Positions 24,694-33,729 of a DNA stretch of 64,000 bases are shown one piece after another. The DNA lies in NCBI GenBank assembly GCA_949282255.1, contig CASDPA010000006.1, forward strand, positions 40,025 to 104,024, given 5' to 3'. The notes beneath the pieces were generated by a model that was not told the DNA's origin, ran no database searches, and was given only the letters and a program-made list of their open reading frames with translations. The DNA comes from an uncultured Spirochaetales bacterium. GTDB lineage: Bacteria; Spirochaetota; Spirochaetia; Sphaerochaetales; Sphaerochaetaceae. Made by a program: the position numbers and the translations under genes. Position 1 is the stretch's first letter. Every line of letters starts with the position of its first letter.

Positions 24694-26913
24694 TCATTTT
24701 CTCCTGATGATTTTCTTAATCGGCATCCTTACCTTGACCTTGTTTCTGATGAGATAGCATTTATGGCATTTGGGATCTGATAAGAAATCATCACCGATAG
24801 TGTCTTCAGTTATTTCCTTGACTGAATAATCCTCAAAGACCTCCTCATCGAGCTTGAACTTCCTGTAGTTGTTGCTGAAGATGAGAAGACCGCCCGGAGA
24901 AAGATGCATTGCTGCGGCCTTGATAAGCTTCCTATGGTCCCTCTGCACATCGAAATTATCTCTTCCCTTGCTGTTGGAGAAGGTGGGTGGATCGCAGAAA
25001 ATCAGGTCGAACTTGTCATATGTACCATAAAGAAAATCCATCACATCGCTTTTATAAAAGTAATTGTCAATGGTCGATGGATATCCGTTCACCTTCAAAT
25101 TCTGCATGGCCCAGTCGAGATATGTGGACGAGGTGTCCACGGATACGGTCGATACCGCTCCGCCCTTGATCGCATTGAGGGTGGCTGTACCGGTGTAGCA
25201 GAAAAGGTTCAAAAATCTCTTTCCATCGCTGATCGACTGGATATAGCTTCTTATCGGCCTGTGGTCAAGAAAGATTCCCGTATCCAGATAATCGGTGAAG
25301 TTTACAAGTATGTTCAGCCCGTTCTCATGCACGATATTGAAATGGTTGGAGGAAGCAAGCCGTCCGTACTGGTTTTTCCCTTTCTGCTCCTTTCTCTGCT
25401 TTACATGTATATCCTCGAGGTCTATTCCAGTAGCCCTTTCGGTTGCAAGTATCAGTTCCTGCAGCCTTCTTGCGGCATCATCAGGATCTATTGTCGCAGG
25501 TGGGGCATATTCAGCCAGGTTTATCCATTTGCCTTCGTAAACGTCGATTGCGGCAGAATATTCCGGCATGTCGGCATCATATATCCTGTAACAGGTGACA
25601 CCCTGGGCTTCCATTTTTGGCTTGATTGAGGCAAGGTTTTTCATAAGCCTGTTATAAGCCATTTCAGCCCCTTTGCTCAGGCTTTGGCTGAGCCTCTCCT
25701 TTTTCTTCTCAAGGCTCTTCTGTCTAAGCGCTTCCTTTTCCTCTTCTGTGAAGATCGTATAGTGGGCAGCCTGGCAGGCAATCGGACCGTTGTAGAGGGT
25801 GTTGACCCTTTCCGGTTTCATCGAGATGTTGGATAACAGCTCGCTTTCTGAACATAGCACGGTCGCTTTCCAGCCTTGGAAGGCCGAAGAGAAGGTATCG
25901 CCGATTTGCATATACAGCTTGTCCATATCCTCCGTTTTCATCCTCACCCCATACGGAGGATCTGTGACGATGAACCCTCTTTCTGCAGGCCTTTCCTCCA
26001 CAGTATATGAAGCGAAATCCTTTATTGAGAATTCTATCAGGTCCCCAACGCCGGCATTCCTTGCGGCTTCACGGCTTATTCTGATTGCAACGGGGGAGAT
26101 ATCGGAAGCATAGATTCTTATATCACGCTGTGACAGTGCGGAATTTCTTTTTTCCTCCGCTTCCAGAACGACAGCATTCCAAAGTTCCTCGTCATACGAA
26201 GGCAGGCGTTTGAAGGCAAAATCATTTCTCCTGATCAGCCCCGGGGCTGTAGAGGACGCCATGAGAGCAGCCTCTATGGCAATGGTGCCGGAACCGCAGA
26301 AGGGGTCCAGCAGCACGCCAGGAGCTCCGTCCTGCACGCTCTTTTTCCATTCACTGCGTGATAGCAGAGCAGCTGCAAGGTGCTCCTTTAAAAGAGCCTC
26401 GGTCTGATCTCCTCTGTAGCCTCTTTTCTGGAGCGATTCCCCTGAGAAATCGAGATACCATACAGCCTTTGTCTGGTGTATGTGTATGTGTACCGTAACA
26501 TCGGGGTTATCGACATCGACATCCGGCCTCATGTCGCCGAATTTTTCCTTGATTCTGTCCACAATGCCGTCCTTTACCTTGAGCGCGGCATAATGTGTGC
26601 TGTTGAGATACGAACAGCTTTGTACTGTTTTTGTCACCTTCAGGGTCTTTTCCGGAGTTAGAAACTCTTCCCATGGGATTTCTTTTGTGGATTCGTACAA
26701 TTCGTCTGCGCTGCGTACATCCTCATCATAGTATATTGCCTGCAGAAGACGGGAGGAAATGCGGGAATTCATGCAGAATTCATATCCGGTTTTCAGATCA
26801 CCGACAAACTCGACACCTGCTTTTGTCTGCCTGAGTTCTGTGGCCCCTGCATTTTCAGCCTCGATAGCCACAAGATCCGATTGGTTTGCTGCGCAGCTTG
26901 CAAAATATATCAT
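24694..26913 (-). CDS. rlmL: Bifunctional 23S rRNA (guanine-N2)-methyltransferase RlmK/L
   Basis: A 739-residue fusion. The N-terminal half (to about residue 390) has a THUMP domain and an N2-guanine methyltransferase, with LLDPFCGSGTIAIEAALMAS and the catalytic FIVTDPPYG. The C-terminal half is an RlmK-type methyltransferase with FLNLFCYTGTATLNA and LIFCDPPTFSNS. Together they modify two guanines in 23S rRNA. I use the ATG at 26913 (MIYFASCAANQSDL); the ORF extends 54 codons further up, but that part is unrelated and lies inside hslO. The 4-base overlap with hslO supports this start. Confidence 0.88.
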   Translation of the reverse strand: MIYFASCAANQSDLVAIEAENAGATELRQTKAGVEFVGDLKTGYEFCMNSRISSRLLQAIYYDEDVRSADELYESTKEIPWEEFLTPEKTLKVTKTVQSCSYLNSTHYAALKVKDGIVDRIKEKFGDMRPDVDVDNPDVTVHIHIHQTKAVWYLDFSGESLQKRGYRGDQTEALLKEHLAAALLSRSEWKKSVQDGAPGVLLDPFCGSGTIAIEAALMASSTAPGLIRRNDFAFKRLPSYDEELWNAVVLEAEEKRNSALSQRDIRIYASDISPVAIRISREAARNAGVGDLIEFSIKDFASYTVEERPAERGFIVTDPPYGVRMKTEDMDKLYMQIGDTFSSAFQGWKATVLCSESELLSNISMKPERVNTLYNGPIACQAAHYTIFTEEEKEALRQKSLEKKKERLSQSLSKGAEMAYNRLMKNLASIKPKMEAQGVTCYRIYDADMPEYSAAIDVYEGKWINLAEYAPPATIDPDDAARRLQELILATERATGIDLEDIHVKQRKEQKGKNQYGRLASSNHFNIVHENGLNILVNFTDYLDTGIFLDHRPIRSYIQSISDGKRFLNLFCYTGTATLNAIKGGAVSTVSVDTSSTYLDWAMQNLKVNGYPSTIDNYFYKSDVMDFLYGTYDKFDLIFCDPPTFSNSKGRDNFDVQRDHRKLIKAAAMHLSPGGLLIFSNNYRKFKLDEEVFEDYSVKEITEDTIGDDFLSDPKCHKCYLIRNKVKVRMPIKKIIRRK

Positions 26914-27836
26914 TTCTTTTCCCCCATAATTTCTTCGATTTCCTCTTTGGTGAAGCTGTAGACGCTTGAACAGTTGAAGCATTCGATGTTGAGAGGAAAA
27001 CTTCCGTTTCTGATATCTTCCTTCTCCTTTTCTGGAAGAGAGGCGATATAGTTTTTGAAACCTTCCTTTGAACATGGGCAGGAGAATCCCAAAGGTTGTC
27101 TTTCCAAGTGCATGGGATTATAATCGGCAAATTCCTTTTCCACATATTCTTTTGCCGAGGCTCCCTCTGAAAGCACCTTTGCAAGGTTCCTCATATGTCC
27201 TGATTTTTCCTGGAGGCTGTCAAGGATATCGTCGCTGCAGCCGGGTAGAGCCTGCAAAAACAGACCACCTGCACCCCATACGCGTGCTTTGTCATCAAAC
27301 TGGATCGATAAATAAAAAAGGGTGGGTGTCTGCTCGCTTGTTTTGTAATAAAGGGCCAGGTCGTTTGCAAGATTGCCGTATTCCATCATCACTTGTCCCG
27401 TAAACGGGCTTTTTGCTCCCTCAAGCAGCTTTGTTACGGAAAGGAATCCCGGACCGTAGAGAGGAGAAGTGTCGAGGCTTTCCAGGGGCTTGGAAAGTGG
27501 AATCGGGTTATTAGCAAGGTATCCCCTTACAGCACCGCAGGCCCAGGCTTCGATGTTAAGACCCTTTATTGGACCACCGCATTCTATCTGCAGCAATATC
27601 CTGTCGTTGCCCTTTACTGTCGCGCTCAAAAGGGCTCCTGCGATATACCCCTGTCCCAATACAAGGGTTTCCAACGGGCCGGTTTCATGATTTGCTTTCA
27701 TTTGGTTTACCATGCCGGTCGCAGCGGCGGCATAAACGCGCACCTTTTCATCCGCCATTAGGAATATCTCTCTTCCGTCCTCTGGAAGAGAGGCGATGTG
27801 CTCAAGCAGCTCATCGTCTTTGATCAATTTTTTTAC
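26910..27836 (-). CDS. hslO: Redox-regulated chaperone Hsp33
   Basis: A holdase activated by oxidation. The N-terminal domain is typical (VRVYAAAATGMVNQM, then ETLVLGQGYIAGALLSATVKG). The C-terminal zinc switch has CPCS and CFNC (C-x-C and C-x-x-C), so all four zinc ligands are present. I place the start at ATG 27836 (MVKKLIKDDELL), giving 308 residues; a TTG at 27875 is possible. Neither has a clear ribosome-binding site. Followed by rlmKL with a 4-base overlap. Confidence 0.9.
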   Translation of the reverse strand, partial: VKKLIKDDELLEHIASLPEDGREIFLMADEKVRVYAAAATGMVNQMKANHETGPLETLVLGQGYIAGALLSATVKGNDRILLQIECGGPIKGLNIEAWACGAVRGYLANNPIPLSKPLESLDTSPLYGPGFLSVTKLLEGAKSPFTGQVMMEYGNLANDLALYYKTSEQTPTLFYLSIQFDDKARVWGAGGLFLQALPGCSDDILDSLQEKSGHMRNLAKVLSEGASAKEYVEKEFADYNPMHLERQPLGFSCPCSKEGFKNYIASLPEKEKEDIRNGSFPLNIECFNCSSVYSFTKEEIEEIMGEKK

Positions 27837-27978
27837 CATGTGGAAAAGCTTATATTCTTTACGATTTTTTTTCAATTGTCAGAGCTTCTTCCACTGCCTT
27901 CCCACGCTATTGACAAATTAACTGGTGTAAGGCATCATAATGATATCAAAAAGATATCAAATAATCATGGAGGTCCAT

Positions 27979-28989
27979 ATGGATTTTAATGAGATCAAAG
28001 AAAAAGAGATACAGGGGGCCAGCGGTTATGCCGCGCTTTTCATACTTATTGCTGTCATGGTGCTGTCGGTAGTCTTCATAATTTATGCATCCGTGGTTTT
28101 TGAAGAGGAAGAGAACATCGCTTTATATGTTTTCGAGATGGTTCTGTTTATTTTGGTTTTGACTATGGATTGCATAGGTTTTGCCGGTCTTAAGACGGTC
28201 AAGCCGAATGAGGCTTATGTGTTTTCTCTTTTTGGTAAGTATCATGGTACGCTCAAAACGGAAGGATTTCGGTTTGTCAATCCTTTTGTCAGTGCTAATT
28301 CCGGTACGAAAAACGATGGTAACGGTATGGAAGAGCTGATTGGAGGATTAAAAAAAGGGAGACCCGGCAGCCAATTGCCCAGAAAGAGCGTGTCAATGAG
28401 GATGCAAACCTTTGTAAACGGTGTTCAGAAGGTCAATGACAGGCTTGGAAATCCGGTCATGGTAGGGGCTGTTGTCGTCTGGAGGATAACCGATCCGACC
28501 AAAGCGGTTTTCATGGTGGATGATTATAAAGAGTTTCTTTCTAATCAGGCGGACAGCATAATCCGCAATGTCGCGCGCCTTTATCCATATGACAACATGT
28601 CGGAGGATGATACTGACATCTCTGCCGACGAGCTTACGCTCCGCGGTTCCAGCCAGGAGATAGCTGACAGGATGAGGAATGAGCTGCAGGACAGGGTGGC
28701 CTCGGCAGGGCTTGAGATAATAGAGGTCAGGATCAATCAGCTTTCATATGCGGAGGAGATAGCAGCGGCAATGCTTCAGCGTCAGCAGGCGGTAGCCATA
28801 ATTGCAGCCAGGAAAAAGATTGTCGAGGGTGCTGTATCGATGGTGGAGATGGCTCTTGAACAGTTGAAAAACGACGGTGTTGTCGATTTCGATGAGGATA
28901 AGAAAGCGCAGATGGTTTCCAATCTGCTTGTGGTGCTTTGCGGCAACAAGGATGCCCAGCCCGTTGTGAACAGCGGTTCGATATACTGA
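27979..28989 (+). CDS. SPFH/band 7 domain membrane protein
   Basis: A 336-residue protein with two N-terminal membrane helices (about residues 18-40 and 49-68) and an SPFH domain that begins [23 protein letters not shown]. It continues through the conserved SVDIRMQ-like segment ([12 protein letters not shown]) and a coiled coil rich in Gln/Ala ([17 protein letters not shown]). Such proteins oligomerise at the membrane and scaffold other proteins. The start at 27979 has GGAGG at correct spacing; the earlier ATG at 27940 does not. The next gene, an Arc-like mini-protein, begins 10 bases downstream. Confidence 0.87.
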   Translation: MDFNEIKEKEIQGASGYAALFILIAVMVLSVVFIIYASVVFEEEENIALYVFEMVLFILVLTMDCIGFAGLKTVKPNEAYVFSLFGKYHGTLKTEGFRFVNPFVSANSGTKNDGNGMEELIGGLKKGRPGSQLPRKSVSMRMQTFVNGVQKVNDRLGNPVMVGAVVVWRITDPTKAVFMVDDYKEFLSNQADSIIRNVARLYPYDNMSEDDTDISADELTLRGSSQEIADRMRNELQDRVASAGLEIIEVRINQLSYAEEIAAAMLQRQQAVAIIAARKKIVEGAVSMVEMALEQLKNDGVVDFDEDKKAQMVSNLLVVLCGNKDAQPVVNSGSIY

Positions 28990-28999
28990 GGTGCCTGTT

Positions 29000-29164
29000 T
29001 TGGATAAGGAAAAGAAACAGGTTCCACTGCGCATTTCCGCAAAGCTTTATGAGGAGCTTCAGCGTTGGGCCGATGATGAATTCAGGAGTATCAACGGCCA
29101 AATTGAATACCTTCTCACCGAATGCGTGAGGAAGAACAGGAATAAACGGTATAAGGATGAATAG
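29000..29164 (+). CDS. Arc/ribbon-helix-helix-like mini-protein, 54 aa
   Basis: A short gene that starts with TTG at 29000 (GAGGTG 7 bases upstream). The product contains [19 protein letters not shown] and [15 protein letters not shown], matching the strand-helix-helix pattern of Arc-type DNA-binding proteins (strand: VPLRI; helix [11 protein letters not shown]; helix [14 protein letters not shown]). Its position right behind an SPFH gene is one I recall from other bacteria, which suggests the two work together, but the role is unknown: it could be a regulator or an adaptor of the SPFH complex. An in-frame GTG at 28991 is a less likely start. Confidence 0.7.
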   Translation: MDKEKKQVPLRISAKLYEELQRWADDEFRSINGQIEYLLTECVRKNRNKRYKDE

Positions 29165-29274
29165 GTTTTTCATCTTCAACAAAACTACACATAAAAACAC
29201 CTTTTATGGTCTGTTTGGGCGGTTGATGATGGAGATTGCTTTTGATTATAGTGAATTAACAGTGGAAAGCGATT

Positions 29275-30723
29275 ATGTTTAAAAGAATAACAGCGGTGGG
29301 ACTCTGCCTGCTGCTTTCTTCTTCTCTTGTTTTTGCCATAGGATATGACGAAATATTGGCTGCGGCAGTAGACAGGAGCTACACGATGAAGAATGCGGAG
29401 CTAACCCATCAGAATAATTTGTTGCAGCAGCAATCCGACGATTTGGAGGATGCTCCGGTATGGGCGGTTTCTGTGGAGACCACTCCATTTTCATCGAATG
29501 ATATTTCCAAGGACGGATTCAAGGTTACAGGGCTTACCACCTCCGTAACGCTTCCAAATGACGGAAAAACCAAAATATCCTTCTCTTCTCCTTTCAGCAT
29601 AGGTTATGGGCAAGGGGCATTTACGATAAACCCGACAGCTTCCGTTTCGCATAAGTTTGATTTCAATTACTTTGATGACGATGTGCTCGATGATCTGACG
29701 TACAGCTACAATCATCTGAGCACGGAGAGGGCTTATCTCGAGGCTCAATATGGTTTTGCAAAAAGTGTTGTGCAGATGTTGAGTCAGATTGTGACGCTGG
29801 AAAAGAACATAAGGAATCTGGAGTATCAGATAGGAGTCACAGAAAAGGATCTGGACAATCAGCTTGCTTTGAAAAAAACGAGCGAGACGAGCATAACATA
29901 CCTAAGGGCAAAGCTCGATCTTGAGAGAAACAAATCCAATCTGGATACCTACATGGATCAATTGGAAAGCGCCAAGGCCCAGTTCGAGACCAGTACGGGG
30001 CTGGTTTGGGATGGTGTGGAGAACATACCTGAGCCTGAATTGTTATTGCAAAAGGTTGAGCAGGGCAATACAAGTGTGATGATAACAGGTCTTGATGCTT
30101 CAATAGCCGCCCAGAAGGTTGAGCAGCAGGAAAAGCTGATGAATCCAAGCGCACTCACGCTTTCCGGTTCAGCAGGATTTGAATACTACAATGATGAGGC
30201 TCAGAAAGTCGGTAATACCGGTGTTCTCGACCGTAAGACCGAAAATCGTATCATAGCCGACATCGATGCTACGTATTCAGGTAAGAACTGGAGTGTGGGA
30301 GCGACCCTGGGAGCCTCAACCCATCCGATAAATATAAACATCACACCGTCCTTGACCATAACAGGAAGCTGGACCAGCAACAATTCCTCGGAAAAGGACA
30401 GGCTTGCTTTGGAGCAGCTGAGAAATGAGGCCATAAAAGCCAACAACAGCTATCTCGACAGCTTGACCAATTACAATATAAACGCCATGAGTCTTTCAAA
30501 CAGCATCATGAGCTATCAGTTCGAATATAAGCAGATGCAGGATAACGAAAAATATTATCAGGCAGCGCTTGATTTTGAGAAAGCGATGTTTGAAAAGGGT
30601 CTCAATACACAGGACGATGTGGATGCTGCGGCCTTCAATCTCGAGCTTGCAGGCTATGACAGGACTTTGGTCCTGCTCAAGGGCATGGAACTTGAATATG
30701 AGCTTTACATATTTTCTTTATGA
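29275..30723 (+). CDS. TolC-family outer-membrane efflux protein
   Basis: A 482-residue exported protein with signal peptide (residues 1-20, ending SSSLVFA). Long helical stretches, with heptad-like spacing around 140-230 and 365-475, and two short barrel-forming parts match the TolC fold, although conservation is weak. It heads a six-gene operon with a periplasmic adaptor and a MacB-type ABC pump, which strengthens the call. It provides the outer-membrane channel. The ATG follows GGAAAGCG. Confidence 0.78.
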   Translation: MFKRITAVGLCLLLSSSLVFAIGYDEILAAAVDRSYTMKNAELTHQNNLLQQQSDDLEDAPVWAVSVETTPFSSNDISKDGFKVTGLTTSVTLPNDGKTKISFSSPFSIGYGQGAFTINPTASVSHKFDFNYFDDDVLDDLTYSYNHLSTERAYLEAQYGFAKSVVQMLSQIVTLEKNIRNLEYQIGVTEKDLDNQLALKKTSETSITYLRAKLDLERNKSNLDTYMDQLESAKAQFETSTGLVWDGVENIPEPELLLQKVEQGNTSVMITGLDASIAAQKVEQQEKLMNPSALTLSGSAGFEYYNDEAQKVGNTGVLDRKTENRIIADIDATYSGKNWSVGATLGASTHPININITPSLTITGSWTSNNSSEKDRLALEQLRNEAIKANNSYLDSLTNYNINAMSLSNSIMSYQFEYKQMQDNEKYYQAALDFEKAMFEKGLNTQDDVDAAAFNLELAGYDRTLVLLKGMELEYELYIFSL

Positions 30724-30740
30724 TCAGGTAGGTGGTTTCG

Positions 30741-31859
30741 ATGGACGAAAAGAATAAGAACAATGTCAACAGTGATATAGAAGAAAAGGCAAAGAGCCTT
30801 TCGGAACTCCAGGAGGAGAAGTTAAGGGCGGCTTATGCAAGAAAAAAGAGGCGCAAAAGGATCAAGAGCCTTATAGGGTGGCTTGTTGTAATAATCATTT
30901 TTGCTGTTCTCTTCATAATGTATACACAGTATCAGGCAGACAGGGCCGCTAAGCTTGCCGAGGCGAATAAGACGATCACAAAGGAAACGACTGTGTATGA
31001 GACGGAGTATTCTGTTACGATCGATATATCCGGCTATGTCGAGGCCTACGATATACAAGAGGCGAAATTCAGGTCCACGGGTTCTGTTACCGGTGTATAT
31101 GTCGAAGAAGGGGATGAGGTTAAAAAAGGTCAGCTGCTTGCTTCGATAGACAACACAAGCCAGGAAGCTGCGCTTCAGAACATCCGCAATCAGATAGAAG
31201 AGGCTGAGCTGAACGGCTCACAGAAGCAGCTGGAGTTGCTGCGGCTTCAGGAAAAGAACGCCCTCAACAACCTCGATTATACGAATATCTATGCGAATTT
31301 TGACGGTATCATCACCAGTGTGGATGTTTCTGCAGGCGACTATTTCGAAGCGGGTTCTTCCACAGTGCTGACCCTTGTGGATATTTCGAAGCTCAAGGCC
31401 AAGGTGGAGGTCGATGAGATAGATATGCAGTACGTCAAAGAGGGCATGGAGGCGGATCTCACTTTTGACAGCATGCCAGGTCATCCTCTCAAGGCAAGGA
31501 TTTCCTATGTGCCGATGCTTGGACGTTATTCCTCTTCCGGAATCGGCGTGGTGGATGTCGAGTTGACGATAGACAATCCGCCAGAAAGCCTTATCCCGGG
31601 TTTTTCTTTCGAAGGGAATATAAATGTTGATGGACAGGTCAAGATGCTGATCGTACCTCAGGCTGCGGTCAAGACCGAACGCGGTGGGGTCACATCTGTA
31701 AGAAGAAAAACCTCGGATGGGGAGGAAAAGGTCAACGTGAGTGTGAAGTATCTCGGAGAAAACCTTGTTCAGATCGTATCAGACAATATCAAGGCCGGCG
31801 ATATCCTCATATATGATGCAAAGAGCAACAGCAATAGCATGATGCCGTTCATGAGGTAG
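30741..31859 (+). CDS. HlyD/MacA-type periplasmic adaptor
   Basis: A 372-residue membrane-fusion protein. It has a cytoplasmic charged N-terminus, an anchor at about residues 43-62, then a lipoyl-like half (GSVTGVYVEEGDEVKKGQLLASID), a short coiled coil, the second lipoyl half (YANFDGIITSVDVSAGDYFEAG) and beta-barrel domains. It connects the MacB-like pump to the TolC-like channel. I use ATG 30741, 7 bases after AGGTAGGTGG, rather than the GTG at 30732. It starts 17 bases after the tolC stop and ends 3 bases before the ATPase gene. Confidence 0.88.
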   Translation: MDEKNKNNVNSDIEEKAKSLSELQEEKLRAAYARKKRRKRIKSLIGWLVVIIIFAVLFIMYTQYQADRAAKLAEANKTITKETTVYETEYSVTIDISGYVEAYDIQEAKFRSTGSVTGVYVEEGDEVKKGQLLASIDNTSQEAALQNIRNQIEEAELNGSQKQLELLRLQEKNALNNLDYTNIYANFDGIITSVDVSAGDYFEAGSSTVLTLVDISKLKAKVEVDEIDMQYVKEGMEADLTFDSMPGHPLKARISYVPMLGRYSSSGIGVVDVELTIDNPPESLIPGFSFEGNINVDGQVKMLIVPQAAVKTERGGVTSVRRKTSDGEEKVNVSVKYLGENLVQIVSDNIKAGDILIYDAKSNSNSMMPFMR

Positions 31860-31862
31860 CAC

Positions 31863-32561
31863 ATGACCGATAACGTTATTGAGATCTTGGATGTCAGAAG
31901 ATACTATCTTGTCGGCGACTTCGTGGTCCGTGCGCTCGACGGTGTAAATCTGAACATACCTCGTGGTGCGTTTACAGCCATCATGGGGCCTTCAGGGTCG
32001 GGAAAGTCGACGCTTATGAACATGATCGGCTGTCTGGACAGCCCCACAAGCGGACTTGTTTCCATCGATGGAGAGGTCACCAATGCGATGGATGAGGCCG
32101 AACTTGCCGTGGTCCGGAACCATAAGGTGGGGTTCGTGTTCCAGCAGTTCAATCTACTTTCCAAGCTTAATGCTCTTGAGAATGTTATGACCCCCTTGCT
32201 TTATTCCGGCGGGATAACAGGCAAGGAGAGGAAGGAAAGGGCAGAATACCTTTTGGAACGCGTTGGCTTGAAGGACAGGATGAAACATGTTCCTTCTGAG
32301 CTTTCAGGGGGACAGAAGCAGAGGGTTGCGATCGCCAGGGCTTTGGTCAACAATCCTTCTATACTTTTAGCTGATGAGCCGACTGGAGCTTTGGATACTA
32401 AGACGGGTGACCAGATAATGAGTCTTTTCATGGATTTGAATGAGGAAGGACGCACAATCGTCTTTGTCACGCATGACCGCGGACTTGGTCTCAGATGCAG
32501 GAACCAGGTATACATCCGCGATGGAAAGATAGTGGATTACGATGTTTTTAGAGAATATTAA
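31863..32561 (+). CDS. MacB/LolD-type ABC transporter ATPase
   Basis: A 232-residue ATPase. Walker A is GPSGSGKST; the Q-loop is in FVFQQFNLL; the signature is LSGGQKQRVAIARAL; Walker B is ILLADEPTGALD; the switch His is in VFVTHDRG. It powers the permease encoded next, whose start codon lies 20 bases inside this gene. The MacB type drives mechanotransmission export of peptides, lipids or antibiotics rather than import. Confidence 0.92.
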   Translation: MTDNVIEILDVRRYYLVGDFVVRALDGVNLNIPRGAFTAIMGPSGSGKSTLMNMIGCLDSPTSGLVSIDGEVTNAMDEAELAVVRNHKVGFVFQQFNLLSKLNALENVMTPLLYSGGITGKERKERAEYLLERVGLKDRMKHVPSELSGGQKQRVAIARALVNNPSILLADEPTGALDTKTGDQIMSLFMDLNEEGRTIVFVTHDRGLGLRCRNQVYIRDGKIVDYDVFREY

Positions 32562-33726
32562 GCTTGCACTCTCATCGATGTACCATAATAAGATGAGGAC
32601 ATTGTTGTCGCTTCTGGGAATCGTGATCGGAGTAGGAAGCGTGGTGGCAATCATGAATCTCGGTGAGAGTGCGACCAAGAGCATGAACGAATCGATGGCG
32701 ATAAGCGGCATTGACATGGTTACCATAATGCCGATGGGCAGCGCCAGGGAGTTGCAGATCTTCGATGAGTCCTTCGGTTCTGTGCTCATGCAGAATGTTG
32801 CAGGAATCGATCAGGTGATACCTGTTGTGAACATGCCTGCGAACATCCGCAACGGGCAGGAGATAAAACAGGGGACCGTGACCGGCGTATACTCCTCTTA
32901 TTTCGATGTGAACAACCTGGAGTTGATGGATGGGGAATTTTTCACTGCTCAGGACAACATAAACAGGCGCCAGGTTGTGGTGCTGGGCAGTACCTTGGCC
33001 TCGGAGTTGTTCCCGGTCGGATCTCCGGTCGGACAATACGTCTCGATTTTCCGCCAGCAGGCGAAAAGTTATCTTGTTGTGGGTGTGCTCGATGAGAGAA
33101 ACGATACGCTTGGAAACAGCTATGACAGGGCATGTTTCATTCCTTACAACACATACGACCAGCGCCTGAGACGGGTTACAATGCCTAATACATATTCAGT
33201 CAAGGTAAGCGAAGGGGTCAATGCCATAACCGTTGCCGACGATATCGAGGACTATCTCATGCAGATGCTTGGGGATGATGAGTATTTCATGGTCTATTCC
33301 CCCGCCTCGATAGTTGAGATGAGCAATGAGATCATGGCGACATTTACAATATTCCTTTCCTGCATAGCTGGAATTTCCCTTGTTGTTGGTGGAATAGGAA
33401 TCATGAACATCATGCTCGTTTCCGTTGTGGAAAGGACCCGCGAAATCGGTATAAGAAAGGCTTTAGGGGCCACACCCAGGACCATCCAGGGACAATTTCT
33501 TGTCGAATCGATAACTTTGACGCTTTTGGGCGGCTTCATTGGAATTTTGTTGGGAGCTTTTTTGAGTTATGTGGTATCATCATTCGCAGGATGGTCAATG
33601 TATCTGAGTTGGAAAGCGGTTTTGCTTGCCTTGGGCTTCTCGACTTTTGTCGGTGTGTTCTTCGGCTGGTATCCTGCGCTCAAGGCTGCCGCCTTGGATC
33701 CGATCGAATCGTTGAGCCATGAATGA
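32542..33726 (+). CDS. MacB-type ABC transporter permease (FtsX fold)
   Basis: A 394-residue permease with the four-helix MacB layout: TM1 at about residues 20-42 (MRTLLSLLGIVIGVGSVVAI), a large periplasmic domain to about residue 265, then three helices (about 270-295, 325-350, 357-377). ERTREIGIRKALGATPRTI is the FtsX/MacB coupling motif. With the upstream ATPase, adaptor and TolC-like channel it completes a tripartite exporter. The substrate is unknown. Confidence 0.9.
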   Translation: MFLENIKLALSSMYHNKMRTLLSLLGIVIGVGSVVAIMNLGESATKSMNESMAISGIDMVTIMPMGSARELQIFDESFGSVLMQNVAGIDQVIPVVNMPANIRNGQEIKQGTVTGVYSSYFDVNNLELMDGEFFTAQDNINRRQVVVLGSTLASELFPVGSPVGQYVSIFRQQAKSYLVVGVLDERNDTLGNSYDRACFIPYNTYDQRLRRVTMPNTYSVKVSEGVNAITVADDIEDYLMQMLGDDEYFMVYSPASIVEMSNEIMATFTIFLSCIAGISLVVGGIGIMNIMLVSVVERTREIGIRKALGATPRTIQGQFLVESITLTLLGGFIGILLGAFLSYVVSSFAGWSMYLSWKAVLLALGFSTFVGVFFGWYPALKAAALDPIESLSHE

Positions 33727-33729
33727 TTT

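Noticed and set aside
24694..27075. Longer start for RlmKL at 27075
   Set aside because: The extra 54 codons lie inside hslO, are unlike any RlmL N-terminus, and the ATG at 26913 overlaps the hslO stop in the usual coupled manner.
29200..29274. Sigma-54 promoter before the tolC-like gene
   Set aside because: TTGC is present near 29240, but no GG lies at the required distance upstream.
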